Assembly: GCA_023230175.1 (NCBI GenBank)
Contig: JALNXV010000011.1
Location: 1 to 24,288, forward strand
Length of the DNA stretch: 24,288 nucleotides
Reading direction: 5' to 3'
DNA from: Candidatus Cloacimonadota bacterium
GTDB lineage: Bacteria > Cloacimonadota > Cloacimonadia > Cloacimonadales > WRIO01
Below the pieces are notes generated by a model. The model had not been told where the DNA came from and did no database searches. It saw only the letters and a program-made list of their open reading frames with translations. The position numbers and the translations under genes were made by a program. Shown here one piece after another: positions 6,123 to 13,429 of the stretch (its first letter is position 1; every line of letters starts with the position of its first letter).

Positions 6123-7697
6123 ATGCCAAGAGTGACGACAATACCAGCGACGATATCAGCCATTACAAGATCGCCCTTGAATGCCAGCAAGAAGCGAAAG
6201 GTGGCTGCCTACGCCAGGGTTTCCACAGAGATGGAGGAGCAGGCCAACAGCTATGAGGCGCAGATCGATTATTACACAGGCTACATAAAGAGCCGTGAGG
6301 ATTGGGAATTCGCTGGGATTTACACTGATGAAGGGATCTCGGGAACATCAACCGCTCATCGCGAGGGCTTCAAGAAGATGATTGAAACCGCGCTTGCGGG
6401 AAAGATAGACCTCATAGTCACCAAGTCGGTCAGCCGTTTTGCAAGGAACACCGTCGACAGCCTTGTCACAATCAGAAAGCTTAAGGAAGCGGGCATCGAG
6501 GTCTTTTTCGAGAAGGAGGCCATCTGGACATTCGATGGGAAGGGAGAGCTTCTCATCACGATCATGAGCAGCCTTGCCCAGGAGGAGTCCAGAAGCATCT
6601 CCGAGAATGTGACCTGGGGCAAGCGAAAGCAGTTCAAGGATGGCAAGGTTGAAATGCCCTATGGCCAGTTCCTTGGATACATAAAGGGTCCTGATGGCAG
6701 ACCTTCCATTGATGAGGCTCAGGCGGAGATAGTTAGGGAAATTTACAATTGCTGCCTTTTAGGAAAAGGCCCTGCTGCGATAGCAAATGGCCTGATGGGA
6801 AGGGGCATCCTTTCTCCTGGGGGGAAGAAGAAATGGTATCCAAATACAATCCAGAGCATTCTCCAGAATGAGAAGTACACAGGCAATGCCATCCTTCAGA
6901 AAACCTTCTCTCCTGATTTCCTGTCCAAGAAACGCCAGAGGAACAACGGCGAGGTTCCCATGTACTACGTCGAGGACAGCCATCCTGCAATAATCTCCAA
7001 GGAGGTGTTCGATCTGGTTCAGGCTGAGATAAAGCATAGGGATGAGGTAAGAATCAAGTGTGGCGAGACCCTTTTCCTTGGCAGGGTCTTCTGCGAAGAA
7101 TGCGGATCATCCTTTGGCCCTAAGGTCTGGCATTCTACCGATAAGTATCGAAGGATCGTCTGGCGATGCAATTCCAAGTACGAAAGGGGAACCAGATGCT
7201 CGACGGGGCATGTCACCGAAGAGCAGCTCAAGGATGCATTCTCAAGAGCAGTCAGGATTCTTCTTTCCGACAAGGACAGGACCATGAGCGGATTGAAGGT
7301 CATTCTTGCCAAGGCTCTCAATACCGGAATGCTTGAAGATCAGATAGGCAAGGCAAGCGATGAGCTTGATGAAGTGGGCAAGCTAACGCTGTCCCTTTAC
7401 TCAGAATGCGTCTCCGCTCCGATTGACCAGCAGCGTGAGGAAAGCCTGGGTGAAAGGTATCGTATTCTGAACGATAGAGTGGCCGAGCTGAAAGCTAGGC
7501 TTGATGAAAGAAATAGGAGCGCAGTCCGAATAAGGAGCTTTCTCAAGGCGATGGAAAGCCAAGACGCTGTTATTGACGGCTTTGATGTCGGATTGTGGAA
7601 TACGCTGGGGGACAGGATGATTGTCTCTAAGGATAGTAGCATCAGGGTGGTTTTCAAGGACTCCAGCGAAGTTCGAATCGGCTTAAATAATAGATGA
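6123..7697 (+). CDS. Serine recombinase 2 (large serine integrase type)
   Basis: A 524-aa large serine recombinase. The catalytic serine is Ser34 in VAAYARVST; the domain continues with DEGISGT and the arginine cluster KSVSRFARNT, then the long helix AQEESRSISENVTWGKRKQF. A recombinase domain (about 185-290, including NTIQSILQNEKYTGNAILQK) is followed by a zinc ribbon (FCEECGSSFG, later WRCNSKY and a final Cys) at about 318-358. A helical coiled-coil segment rich in Glu, Leu and Arg lies at about 390-475 (for example YRILNDRVAELKARLDERNR). This is the full layout of integrases that carry out directional integration. The start is 3 nt after recombinase 1. It shares the motif NEKYTGNAILQKTF with its neighbour (QEKYTGMAILQKTF), so the two are paralogues. 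It is the last gene of the element on this side. Confidence 0.94.
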   Translation: MPRVTTIPATISAITRSPLNASKKRKVAAYARVSTEMEEQANSYEAQIDYYTGYIKSREDWEFAGIYTDEGISGTSTAHREGFKKMIETALAGKIDLIVTKSVSRFARNTVDSLVTIRKLKEAGIEVFFEKEAIWTFDGKGELLITIMSSLAQEESRSISENVTWGKRKQFKDGKVEMPYGQFLGYIKGPDGRPSIDEAQAEIVREIYNCCLLGKGPAAIANGLMGRGILSPGGKKKWYPNTIQSILQNEKYTGNAILQKTFSPDFLSKKRQRNNGEVPMYYVEDSHPAIISKEVFDLVQAEIKHRDEVRIKCGETLFLGRVFCEECGSSFGPKVWHSTDKYRRIVWRCNSKYERGTRCSTGHVTEEQLKDAFSRAVRILLSDKDRTMSGLKVILAKALNTGMLEDQIGKASDELDEVGKLTLSLYSECVSAPIDQQREESLGERYRILNDRVAELKARLDERNRSAVRIRSFLKAMESQDAVIDGFDVGLWNTLGDRMIVSKDSSIRVVFKDSSEVRIGLNNR

Positions 7698-7758
7698 TAG
7701 ATGTTGATATCCATCAAATTTCTTGAATCCTCATGCACAATATTTGAACTTTGCCTTG

Positions 7759-7829
7759 TTGACATCGCTAGGTTTTGTATTAAGCTCAACGGAGGGACGC
7801 CAATGGAAGCTTGCAACATCAGCACTTAG
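7759..7829 (+). promoter_or_regulatory. Orphan promoter-like site, RBS and 8-codon ORF
   Basis: A perfect -35 hexamer TTGACA (7759-7764) is followed by only a weak -10 candidate (TAAGCT at 7781-7786, 16-bp spacer). A strong GGAGGG (7791-7796) stands 6 nt before ATG 7803, which opens only eight codons (MEACNIST) before TAG at 7827-7829. It may be a remnant of a gene start, a leader peptide, or chance. Confidence 0.3.
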
Positions 7830-7840
7830 TAGAGTGTGAA

Positions 7841-7912
7841 GGTGAACAATGTTTTGTCGACGTCCAACTTGAGGTGAACACAGTGAACAGCTTCTTGTTC
7901 ACCAAGTGAACA
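7841..7912. repeat. Cluster of GTGAACA repeats with one inverted copy
   Basis: GTGAACA occurs at 7842-7848, 7874-7880, 7883-7889 and 7906-7912, and its complement TGTTCAC at 7896-7902. The copy at 7883 can pair with that at 7896 across a 6-nt loop; GGTGAACA at 7873 can instead pair with TGTTCACC at 7896-7903. The position next to the integrase genes makes recombinase or accessory-factor binding a fair guess. Confidence 0.6.
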
Positions 7913-7946
7913 TTTGTATCACGCTACAAAGAGTTCCACTTACCTT

Positions 7947-7975
7947 AAGACTCTGTTGAACCAAAACAGAGTCTT
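7947..7975. terminator. Bidirectional terminator-like hairpin after lysR
   Basis: A perfect 11-bp stem, AAGACTCTGTT (7947-7957) with AACAGAGTCTT (7965-7975), closes a 7-nt loop. It begins at the lysR stop codon on the minus strand. The U-tract is weak on both strands (TTTACTTT on plus), so termination efficiency is uncertain, but the stem is strong and its place fits a terminator for lysR that also blocks transcription from the mobile element. Confidence 0.7.
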
Positions 7976-8883
7976 TACTTTATCCTGTTGCTCCACATCT
8001 GAATCGGAGCACCTCCGAAAGGATATGTGATTTTCTTTTCAATCGCTTCATTGATGAAAGCTTTGACCTGGGGCAGCTTAGCTACTTCAGTCTTGCAGTA
8101 AATATAAGTCGACCTCACAAAAGGCTCGCCATTCTGAAAATAACATGGCTTTATGCTCCCTTTGTAATCCTTCAAAGCTACTTCCGGAATCAATGCCCAG
8201 CCCATGCCGCGGCGGACTAGTTCCATGCAGGAAGAAATCGAATCCAAGGTAATCATCGTCTTGCATCTGAGCATCTTGTTTTCACGGCGCCATCTGTACA
8301 TGAGCTCAGATTGAGTTGAATCCGTGGTGCGGTCTATATAATTGCAATTCTCAAGAGGAATGGTTTCAAGTTCTTTGTTGCGAACAACACACATGCTTTC
8401 ACGGCTGAGAAGGATCTTCAATCCATCCCATTCATATTCACCTCTTATAATGCCTAGGTCTATGCTGTTTCCAAGTACACGTGGGTAAATCAAGTGCCCT
8501 TTATCAGTCTTGAAAGTAATTGTCACAAGGGGATATTTCTTGTTGTATGTTTCTATGACATCGGCTAGGTGGTATTGCATGTAGTTATCGGAAACACCTA
8601 TTGTCAGGCTGCCGTAAATCTCGCCATCATGCTTTTTCAAGAAGAGCTTGAGATCAGATATCTCTTTTGCTGCAAATGAACAGGATTGCAGGACCTTCTC
8701 GCCTGTTGCAGTGAATCGTACACCGCTGTGGGTTCGTAGGAAAATCGTTGTATCCAATTCCTCCTCCATGGCTCTTATACGCTTTGAAAGAGCTGACTGC
8801 GTCATGTTGACTTGATCTGCGGCTTTAGTTAGATTCCTGGTTTTATCTATAGCTTTCAATAACAGGAAATCGATTTCATCCAT
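7975..8883 (-). CDS. LysR-type transcriptional regulator of the citrate operon
   Basis: A 302-aa LysR-family regulator. Residues 1-60 form the winged helix-turn-helix (LTKAADQVNMTQSALSKRIR, then EEELDTTIFLRTHSGVRFT), and about 90-295 form the two-lobed effector-binding domain (YGSLTIGVSDNY, ELVRRGMGWALIPEVALKDY). It is divergent from the tct-cit operon across a 238-bp spacer, the classic layout of a LysR activator and its target, so it most likely senses citrate or a related tricarboxylate and activates the operon. LysR regulators of cit genes are known in Bacillus (CitR) and elsewhere, but direct orthology is not claimed. The ATG at 8883 has GGAG 7 nt upstream. Confidence 0.92.
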   Translation of the reverse strand: MDEIDFLLLKAIDKTRNLTKAADQVNMTQSALSKRIRAMEEELDTTIFLRTHSGVRFTATGEKVLQSCSFAAKEISDLKLFLKKHDGEIYGSLTIGVSDNYMQYHLADVIETYNKKYPLVTITFKTDKGHLIYPRVLGNSIDLGIIRGEYEWDGLKILLSRESMCVVRNKELETIPLENCNYIDRTTDSTQSELMYRWRRENKMLRCKTMITLDSISSCMELVRRGMGWALIPEVALKDYKGSIKPCYFQNGEPFVRSTYIYCKTEVAKLPQVKAFINEAIEKKITYPFGGAPIQMWSNRIK

Positions 8884-9121
8884 AATTAACTCCGAAGAAG
8901 TGACTTGATATGAAAAGAATAAACTTGTTTTCGTTTATTAACAAGGGTGTCAATACACGAAAACATTCCAAAAACTCATAGATACCTATGAAAAACATTC
9001 AATTTCAAGAATCGAAAAGTGGTGTTACCATTAACATAATTACAGGGTCTTGCTTTCCTTGGAAGGGAAGGCTGCCTGCAATGGAAGTTGGTTCTGTTAT
9101 TCACAATTGGAGGAATAAAAA
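8884..9121. promoter_or_regulatory. Divergent lysR / tct-cit promoter region
   Basis: A 238-bp AT-rich spacer without genes. It contains two dyads: CTTGTT-N10-AACAAG (8924-8929 and 8940-8945) and TCATAG-N4-CTATGA (8976-8991). A plausible -10 box for the plus operon is CATAAT at 9035-9040, with no good -35 at the right distance, as often seen for activator-dependent promoters. A small 5'-leader hairpin (CTTTCC 9053-9058 with GGAAGG 9066-9071) precedes the tctC Shine-Dalgarno TTGGAGG. Confidence 0.6.
8976..8991. promoter_or_regulatory. Candidate LysR operator, TCATAG-N4-CTATGA
   Basis: A perfect 16-bp dyad, within which T-N11-A spacing of LysR boxes can be read. If the -10 box at 9035-9040 is right, the dyad centre lies near -63 relative to the start site, the normal place for a LysR recognition-binding site. 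Binding is inferred. Confidence 0.55.
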
Positions 9122-10138
9122 ATGAAAAAACTGCTGACAATTTTGTTGGTCTTTGCACTTGCATTCACAGCATTTGCAAACGGTTCATCAGAAGCCGCCC
9201 CTGTGGCTGAAGGTGAGTGGAAATTCGAGAGAAAAATTGAACTGGTTTGCCCGTGGGGACTTGGTGGCGGTGCTGACAGCACGCTTCGCCCAATGGCAAC
9301 ACTGCTTCAGAAAGAACTCGGAGTTCCTGTAGAAGTACGTAATGAAACCGGTGCCGGTGGAGTCACAGCTGTTGAATATGTCTACAAGCAGCCTGCCGAT
9401 GGATACACATTCATGCTTGGAACACAGTCTCTGTACATCCAGGACATGCTTGGCAATACATCTATGGATTTCAAGACGGAATTCGACTGCGTCGATGTTC
9501 TGGTTCACTCCATCAACATGCTGGCTGGTTCAAAGAAACAGCTTGACAAGTATGGAATCAAGAATTTCTCAGATCTTAGAAAATATGCTGCAGCTCATCC
9601 ATATGAAGTCTCTGTAGGCATGCTCACCGCTACTGGCGTTGATGGAATGTGCTTCGAGATTGCAACAAAGGGTCTTGACCTTAACGTTGTCCAGTATGGC
9701 GGCGGTTCAGAAGTCAATGCAGACCTTGCCGGCGGACACTGCGACCTTGCAGTCGGTGGATATGATGACATGAGCGGACTCATTGAATCTGGCGACATCG
9801 TTCCTCTTCTTGTGTTCTGCGAACATCGTCTTTCCATCTTCCCGTCATGCGAATGCACAGCTGAAGTAGGCATTGATTCCTACGCTGGCCCATGGCGTGC
9901 AATATTTGCCAAGAAGGGAACCCCGAAGGCCGCTGAAGAAGCTCTGATTGCAGCGATCGAGAAGTGCAGAAAGGATCCGTCATGGACAGAATTCCTTCAC
10001 AATGCAGCTTACGACGAGCGCACCGTTCCAGCAGCAGGCGCAGAGCTTGCTGAGTTCTGCCAGAGTGAGTACAAGAGTCTTCGTGACTACATGAAGGCCG
10101 AGGATACTCTTTCTAAAGACTACGACGATCTTAAATAG
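9122..10138 (+). CDS. tctC: Tripartite tricarboxylate transporter, periplasmic binding protein TctC
   Basis: A 338-aa solute-binding protein of the TctC/Bug family, capturing citrate or a related tricarboxylate in the periplasm for the TctBA membrane part. Residues 1-19 are a signal peptide (KKLL core, then AFTAFA) followed by NGSSEAA, a mature end seen in many spirochaete binding proteins; there is no lipobox cysteine. The family ligand-binding loop is visible as PWGLGGGADSTLRP at about 43-56, and NETGAGGVTAVEYV follows. Length is usual for the family. GGAGG precedes the ATG. It is first in the operon, 37 bp ahead of tctB, so it is probably the most highly expressed gene. The exact substrate cannot be read from sequence; the cit genes downstream argue for citrate. 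Confidence 0.93.
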   Translation: MKKLLTILLVFALAFTAFANGSSEAAPVAEGEWKFERKIELVCPWGLGGGADSTLRPMATLLQKELGVPVEVRNETGAGGVTAVEYVYKQPADGYTFMLGTQSLYIQDMLGNTSMDFKTEFDCVDVLVHSINMLAGSKKQLDKYGIKNFSDLRKYAAAHPYEVSVGMLTATGVDGMCFEIATKGLDLNVVQYGGGSEVNADLAGGHCDLAVGGYDDMSGLIESGDIVPLLVFCEHRLSIFPSCECTAEVGIDSYAGPWRAIFAKKGTPKAAEEALIAAIEKCRKDPSWTEFLHNAAYDERTVPAAGAELAEFCQSEYKSLRDYMKAEDTLSKDYDDLK

Positions 10139-10175
10139 TTGAAGTACTAGATAATGGAGAAAAGGAGATAAACCC

Positions 10176-10697
10176 TTGTTTGAGTTATTTGCCAATATCT
10201 TTCTGCTCGTGTTCTTGGTATATGCATACTTTACACACGTTCTAGAAGCAGCTGTTTCAAAAAGCTACATGAAGAATCCTTCTAATCTGATGCCTGATGT
10301 GTGGCCGAAGGTGATTATTGCCCTGCTGGTGATATGCATCGTCATCAACATTATCAAGATTTTCCGGAAGAACAAGGGTAATCCTAAGTTTACGTTTAAA
10401 GCTTTCTATCAGGGGAGTCTTGCTTTCTTCAAAAGCAAGACTTTCCTGGGGATCCTTATTCTCGTAATAGCTTCACTTATCTTGGAACCATTAGGTTTCA
10501 TAGTAACATCGTTCTTTATTCTTTTCTGCTATGGGCTTCTGCTCGGAGAAAAGAAAATATGGCGTTTGCTTCTAATTTCTGTTGGAGTATCATTCTTGCT
10601 CCACATCATATTCAGCGGATTGCTTGATGTTACGCTTCCGCGAGGCACAGTCGGATTCCTGAGGGATTTCGCACTGATGCTTGAGAATCTGTTTTAA
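10176..10697 (+). CDS. tctB: Tripartite tricarboxylate transporter, small membrane subunit TctB
   Basis: A 173-aa membrane protein of the TctB (DUF1468) family, poorly conserved in sequence as usual for this subunit. Hydrophobic segments are visible at about 3-25, 45-62, 88-108, 110-128 and 133-155, with a basic loop (KIFRKNKGNPKF) between the second and third. Together with TctA it forms the inner-membrane channel for the substrate delivered by TctC. The start is a TTG at 10176, supported by AAAGGAG 8 nt upstream and by no better in-frame start. It lies between tctC and tctA, 16 bp before tctA, which makes the assignment secure despite low similarity. Confidence 0.9.
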   Translation: MFELFANIFLLVFLVYAYFTHVLEAAVSKSYMKNPSNLMPDVWPKVIIALLVICIVINIIKIFRKNKGNPKFTFKAFYQGSLAFFKSKTFLGILILVIASLILEPLGFIVTSFFILFCYGLLLGEKKIWRLLLISVGVSFLLHIIFSGLLDVTLPRGTVGFLRDFALMLENLF

Positions 10698-10713
10698 GGG
10701 GGCTAGTTGAAAT

Positions 10714-12219
10714 ATGAGTTTAGGACAAATGTTCGCAAGCGGACTGTCTGCTGTTTTCGGTGGCGGTAATTTTCTGATGGTCCTTCTGGCCATAGTGCTT
10801 GGTACAATATTCGGAGCACTTCCTGGTGTAAGTGCAACAATGGCTGTTGCTTTAGGCTTGACTTTCACCTACACGATGGCACCAGTTCCTGCAATCGTCT
10901 TCCTGGTGGCAATTTATTGCTCATCAATCACAGGTGGTTCGATTACAGCAATTCTATTTAAAATCCCGGGAGTTCCATCATCGGCTCCCACAACGTTCGA
11001 CGGCTATCCAATGGCAAAGAACGGGCAGGCTGGGAAAGCAATTGGAGTGGCTCTCTTCTGCTCTGCAGTCGGCGGTCTGTTCTCTGCAATTGTGATGTTC
11101 GTACTGAGCAAGCCTCTTTCTGCTGCAGCTCTTGCATTCTCGCAGGGGGATCTGTTCGCAGTGACATTCCTTGGATTGTCAATCCTTAGCGTCCTGGATA
11201 TGGATCATATCCTCACTACAATAATGTCAGGGCTTCTTGGTCTGCTCCTTGCCTGCATCGGACAGGATCCTATTGCTGGAGTAAAGAGACTCACATTCGG
11301 CAATAGGCAGCTTCTGGCTGGCATTGAGATGATTCCAGTGCTGATCGGTCTTTTTGCTGTCACTGAAGTCCTCAAGCAGACTAGTTCAGACAAACGTCTT
11401 TCGGCAGAAGATGGAATATCGAAAGGCCGTGTCAACACCAAGATGCCTTCATTCAAGGAAATGTGGGCAATCAAGTGGGTCATGCTTCGATGCAGCATCG
11501 TCGGAACAGTAATCGGAATCCTGCCTGGTGCTGGCGCAACGATTGCTTCTTTCTCTTGTTATGCAATGGAGAACAAGCTTTCACGTTATCCTGAGAAGTT
11601 CGGTACCGGAATCATTGATGGCATCGCTGCCTCTGAGACAGCAAACAACGCAGCAACAGGTGGAGCAATGGTTCCTCTTCTGACCCTCGGCATTCCTGGT
11701 GGAAATGCTGCCGCTGTCATGATGAGCGCCTTGGCCTTGAAGGGTGTTCAGATGGGACCGCTTCTGCTGACAAAGCAGCCTGAGTTTCTTTCTGCAACAT
11801 TCATTTCCATGGTTGTGACCAACATCCTCATGGTTGTGATTGCAATCGGCATTGCGAAAGTATTTGCTCAGATTCTTTCCATTCCTTACAGTTACCTAGG
11901 ACCTATCATCGTGATGCTTGCCCTTATCGGATCATATTCAGAGGGTGGATTCGTCGGTGTCCAGATCATGGTCATTGCAGGTGTTCTTGGCATTGTGGTC
12001 AAGTATATGCATTTGAACAGTGCGGCAATAATCCTGGGGCTTGTTCTGGGAACGATGTGCGAGGAGCACTTCTCCAGAGCTTATGTGATGAATCAGGCCA
12101 ATGTATTCAAGGTATTGTTCGGAACACCGATTTCTGCTGTGGTTATATCAGCTTGCATACTTATGCTGCTTAGCCCTGCTCTTCGCCCGCTGGTGAAGAA
12201 ACTCCGGAGGCAGAAGTGA
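10714..12219 (+). CDS. tctA: Tripartite tricarboxylate transporter, large membrane subunit TctA
   Basis: A 501-aa integral membrane protein, the main translocation subunit of the TTT system. The two internally repeated signature segments are present: GTIFGALPGVSATMAVAL (about 29-46) and GTVIGILPGAGATIASF (about 267-283). The conserved KIPGVPSSAPTTFDGYPMAK follows the third hydrophobic segment, and PLLTLGIPGGNAAAVMMSAL lies in the second half. About 11-12 hydrophobic helices are visible. The length matches TctA (about 500). AAGGGGG lies 11 nt ahead of the ATG. Its TGA overlaps the GTG start of citD, so the transporter is translationally linked to citrate lyase, strong support for citrate (or a compound converted to citrate) as the cargo. 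Confidence 0.96.
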   Translation: MSLGQMFASGLSAVFGGGNFLMVLLAIVLGTIFGALPGVSATMAVALGLTFTYTMAPVPAIVFLVAIYCSSITGGSITAILFKIPGVPSSAPTTFDGYPMAKNGQAGKAIGVALFCSAVGGLFSAIVMFVLSKPLSAAALAFSQGDLFAVTFLGLSILSVLDMDHILTTIMSGLLGLLLACIGQDPIAGVKRLTFGNRQLLAGIEMIPVLIGLFAVTEVLKQTSSDKRLSAEDGISKGRVNTKMPSFKEMWAIKWVMLRCSIVGTVIGILPGAGATIASFSCYAMENKLSRYPEKFGTGIIDGIAASETANNAATGGAMVPLLTLGIPGGNAAAVMMSALALKGVQMGPLLLTKQPEFLSATFISMVVTNILMVVIAIGIAKVFAQILSIPYSYLGPIIVMLALIGSYSEGGFVGVQIMVIAGVLGIVVKYMHLNSAAIILGLVLGTMCEEHFSRAYVMNQANVFKVLFGTPISAVVISACILMLLSPALRPLVKKLRRQK

Positions 12220-12518
12220 CAATTGACAAAACAGCTGTTGCAGGAACGCTGGAGAGTTCTGACTCGATGGTGACTGTAGAACCTTCGGATGCTGGCATAC
12301 AGCTAGAACTGACATCCAGCGTGATGAATCAGTACGGCCGTCAGATCAAGGCGGTTGTGCTTGATACGTTGAAAAGACTGGATGTCACCAATGCAAGAGT
12401 GTCAGTGATTGACCAAGGTGCACTGGATTGCACAATAAAGGCTAGAGTAGAGTGCGCAGTCTTCAGAAGCTGCAGTAAATCAGAGACGAATATTCCGTGG
12501 GGAGGGATGATAAAATGA
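12216..12518 (+). CDS. citD: Citrate lyase acyl carrier protein, gamma subunit CitD
   Basis: A 100-aa citrate lyase acyl carrier protein. The segment AGTLESSD at residues 9-16 aligns without gaps with the modification site of the Klebsiella protein, placing the phosphoribosyl-dephospho-CoA-bearing serine at Ser14. The later DQGALDCTIKARVECAVFRS is the family's second conserved block (KGALEC...RV..A..R). The start is a GTG at 12216 overlapping the tctA stop, with CCGGAGG 5 nt upstream. Acetyl-CitD swaps acetyl for citryl (CitF) and is then cleaved (CitE). It ends in an ATGA overlap with citE. Confidence 0.96.
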   Translation: MTIDKTAVAGTLESSDSMVTVEPSDAGIQLELTSSVMNQYGRQIKAVVLDTLKRLDVTNARVSVIDQGALDCTIKARVECAVFRSCSKSETNIPWGGMIK

Positions 12519-13429
12519 TTCCACGGCCAAGACCGGAGCGCTTCAGGCTCAGACGTACCATGATGTTCATGAACGCCCAGAAGCCTGGTTTAATCAAGGA
12601 CGCATACATCTACGGATGTGACTCAATCATGCTTGATCTTGAGGATGCGGTAGCAGAGAACCAGAAGGATTCAGCTCGCTTCTCCCTTTATCATGCAATG
12701 AAAACAATAGATTACGGTGACACTGAGGTTATAGTGAGGATCAATGGCCTTGATACACCTCATTGGCAGGAAGATATCCGTGTCTGTGTCGCATGCGGGG
12801 CTGATGGCATCAGAATCGCAAAATGCGAGAGTGCTGATGATGTCAGGACAGTGGATAGCGCAGTGCTTCATGCAGAGCGTGAATTCGGTGTGGAAGAAGG
12901 AAGAACGCTTCTGATGGCTGCTCTTGAGAGTCCGAAAGGAATTCTCAATGCATATGAAATCTGCATGGCATCTGACAGGATGTTCGGAGTGGCGATTTCA
13001 GGCGGTGACCTGAGAAAGAGCCTGCAGACTAAGTTCCAGACTGACGGAATTGACCTTGTGGCTTCACGTGGGCTTGTGGTTCTGGCAGCAAGGGCTGCAG
13101 GTATTCAATGCTTTGATACTGTTTATACTGATTTGGACAATGATGAAGGCTTCATGGCTGAATTGAAGCAGAACAAAGCTATGGGATTTGATGGCAAGAG
13201 CCTGATCAACCCGAAACAGATAAGACCGGTTCATGAGATTTTTGCTCCTACCGAAAAGGAAATCAAGCAGGCAGAGAAGATAATCAAAGCCTACAAGGAG
13301 CAGTCTGCAGCAGGAATCGGAGTATTCACCGTAGATGGAAAGATGATAGATATTGCCTTTATACCAGGTGCCCAGCGGACGCTTGAGCTTGCAAAGGCCT
13401 GCGGACTGTATGATGGAGGATTGGTATGA
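12515..13429 (+). CDS. citE: Citrate lyase beta subunit CitE (citryl-ACP lyase)
   Basis: A 304-aa protein of the CitE/HpcH aldolase fold that cleaves citryl-ACP to acetyl-ACP and oxaloacetate. Typical blocks are RRTMMFMNAQKPGLIKDAYI, then SIMLDLEDAVAENQKDSAR with the DLEDAV motif at 41-46, the Mg/substrate region RINGLDTPHW, and ALESPKGILNAYEI with the metal-binding glutamate. The C-terminal part reads GFDGKSLINPKQI. I start it at the ATG at 12515, which overlaps the citD stop as ATGA and has GGGGAGGG ahead; an in-frame GTG at 12497 would lack an RBS and overlap citD needlessly. Its own stop overlaps citF by ATGA. Confidence 0.96.
   Translation: MIPRPRPERFRLRRTMMFMNAQKPGLIKDAYIYGCDSIMLDLEDAVAENQKDSARFSLYHAMKTIDYGDTEVIVRINGLDTPHWQEDIRVCVACGADGIRIAKCESADDVRTVDSAVLHAEREFGVEEGRTLLMAALESPKGILNAYEICMASDRMFGVAISGGDLRKSLQTKFQTDGIDLVASRGLVVLAARAAGIQCFDTVYTDLDNDEGFMAELKQNKAMGFDGKSLINPKQIRPVHEIFAPTEKEIKQAEKIIKAYKEQSAAGIGVFTVDGKMIDIAFIPGAQRTLELAKACGLYDGGLV

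Larger units (their letters stand above)
1..7912. mobile_element. Right-hand part of a prophage or phage-like integrative element
   Basis: The region holds a minus-strand phage replication module (polymerase, ssDNA-binding protein, DUF2800 nuclease, two small phage proteins) and a plus-strand module of a small DNA-binding protein, a SHOCT-like protein and two serine recombinases. Serine recombinase genes normally lie at one end of such elements beside the attachment site, so the right boundary is probably between the stop at 7697 and the lysR terminator at 7947. I set it at the last of the GTGAACA repeats, but the exact base is not determined. The left end lies outside the window, so no flanking direct repeat can be paired. 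Structural, packaging or conjugation genes are not visible, so prophage and integrative element cannot be told apart here. Confidence 0.8.
7698..7946. other. Gene-free right border of the element, probable att side
   Basis: About 250 bp separate the recombinase stop from the lysR terminator, with no coding region longer than a few codons that I would support. It holds an inverted repeat TTGAT-N4-ATCAA at 7704-7717 that might end recombinase transcription weakly, a consensus-like -35 box TTGACA (7759-7764), a strong GGAGGG with an 8-codon ORF (7803-7829), an imperfect direct repeat (TTGTTGACATC at 7756-7766 and TTGTCGACGTC at 7854-7864), and several GTGAACA repeats. In elements using serine integrases the attachment site normally lies right here, but the crossover bases cannot be identified without the left end or an empty site. 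Confidence 0.5.

Noticed and set aside
7803..7829. 8-codon ORF with strong RBS as a gene
   Set aside because: Too short to support a product; kept only as part of a regulatory-like site.
7841..7912. CRISPR-like array
   Set aside because: The repeats are 7-8 bp with unequal spacing and mixed orientation, unlike CRISPR repeats, and no cas genes are present.
12497..12514. GTG start for citE
   Set aside because: The ATG at 12515 overlaps the citD stop as ATGA and has GGGGAGGG ahead; the GTG has no RBS.
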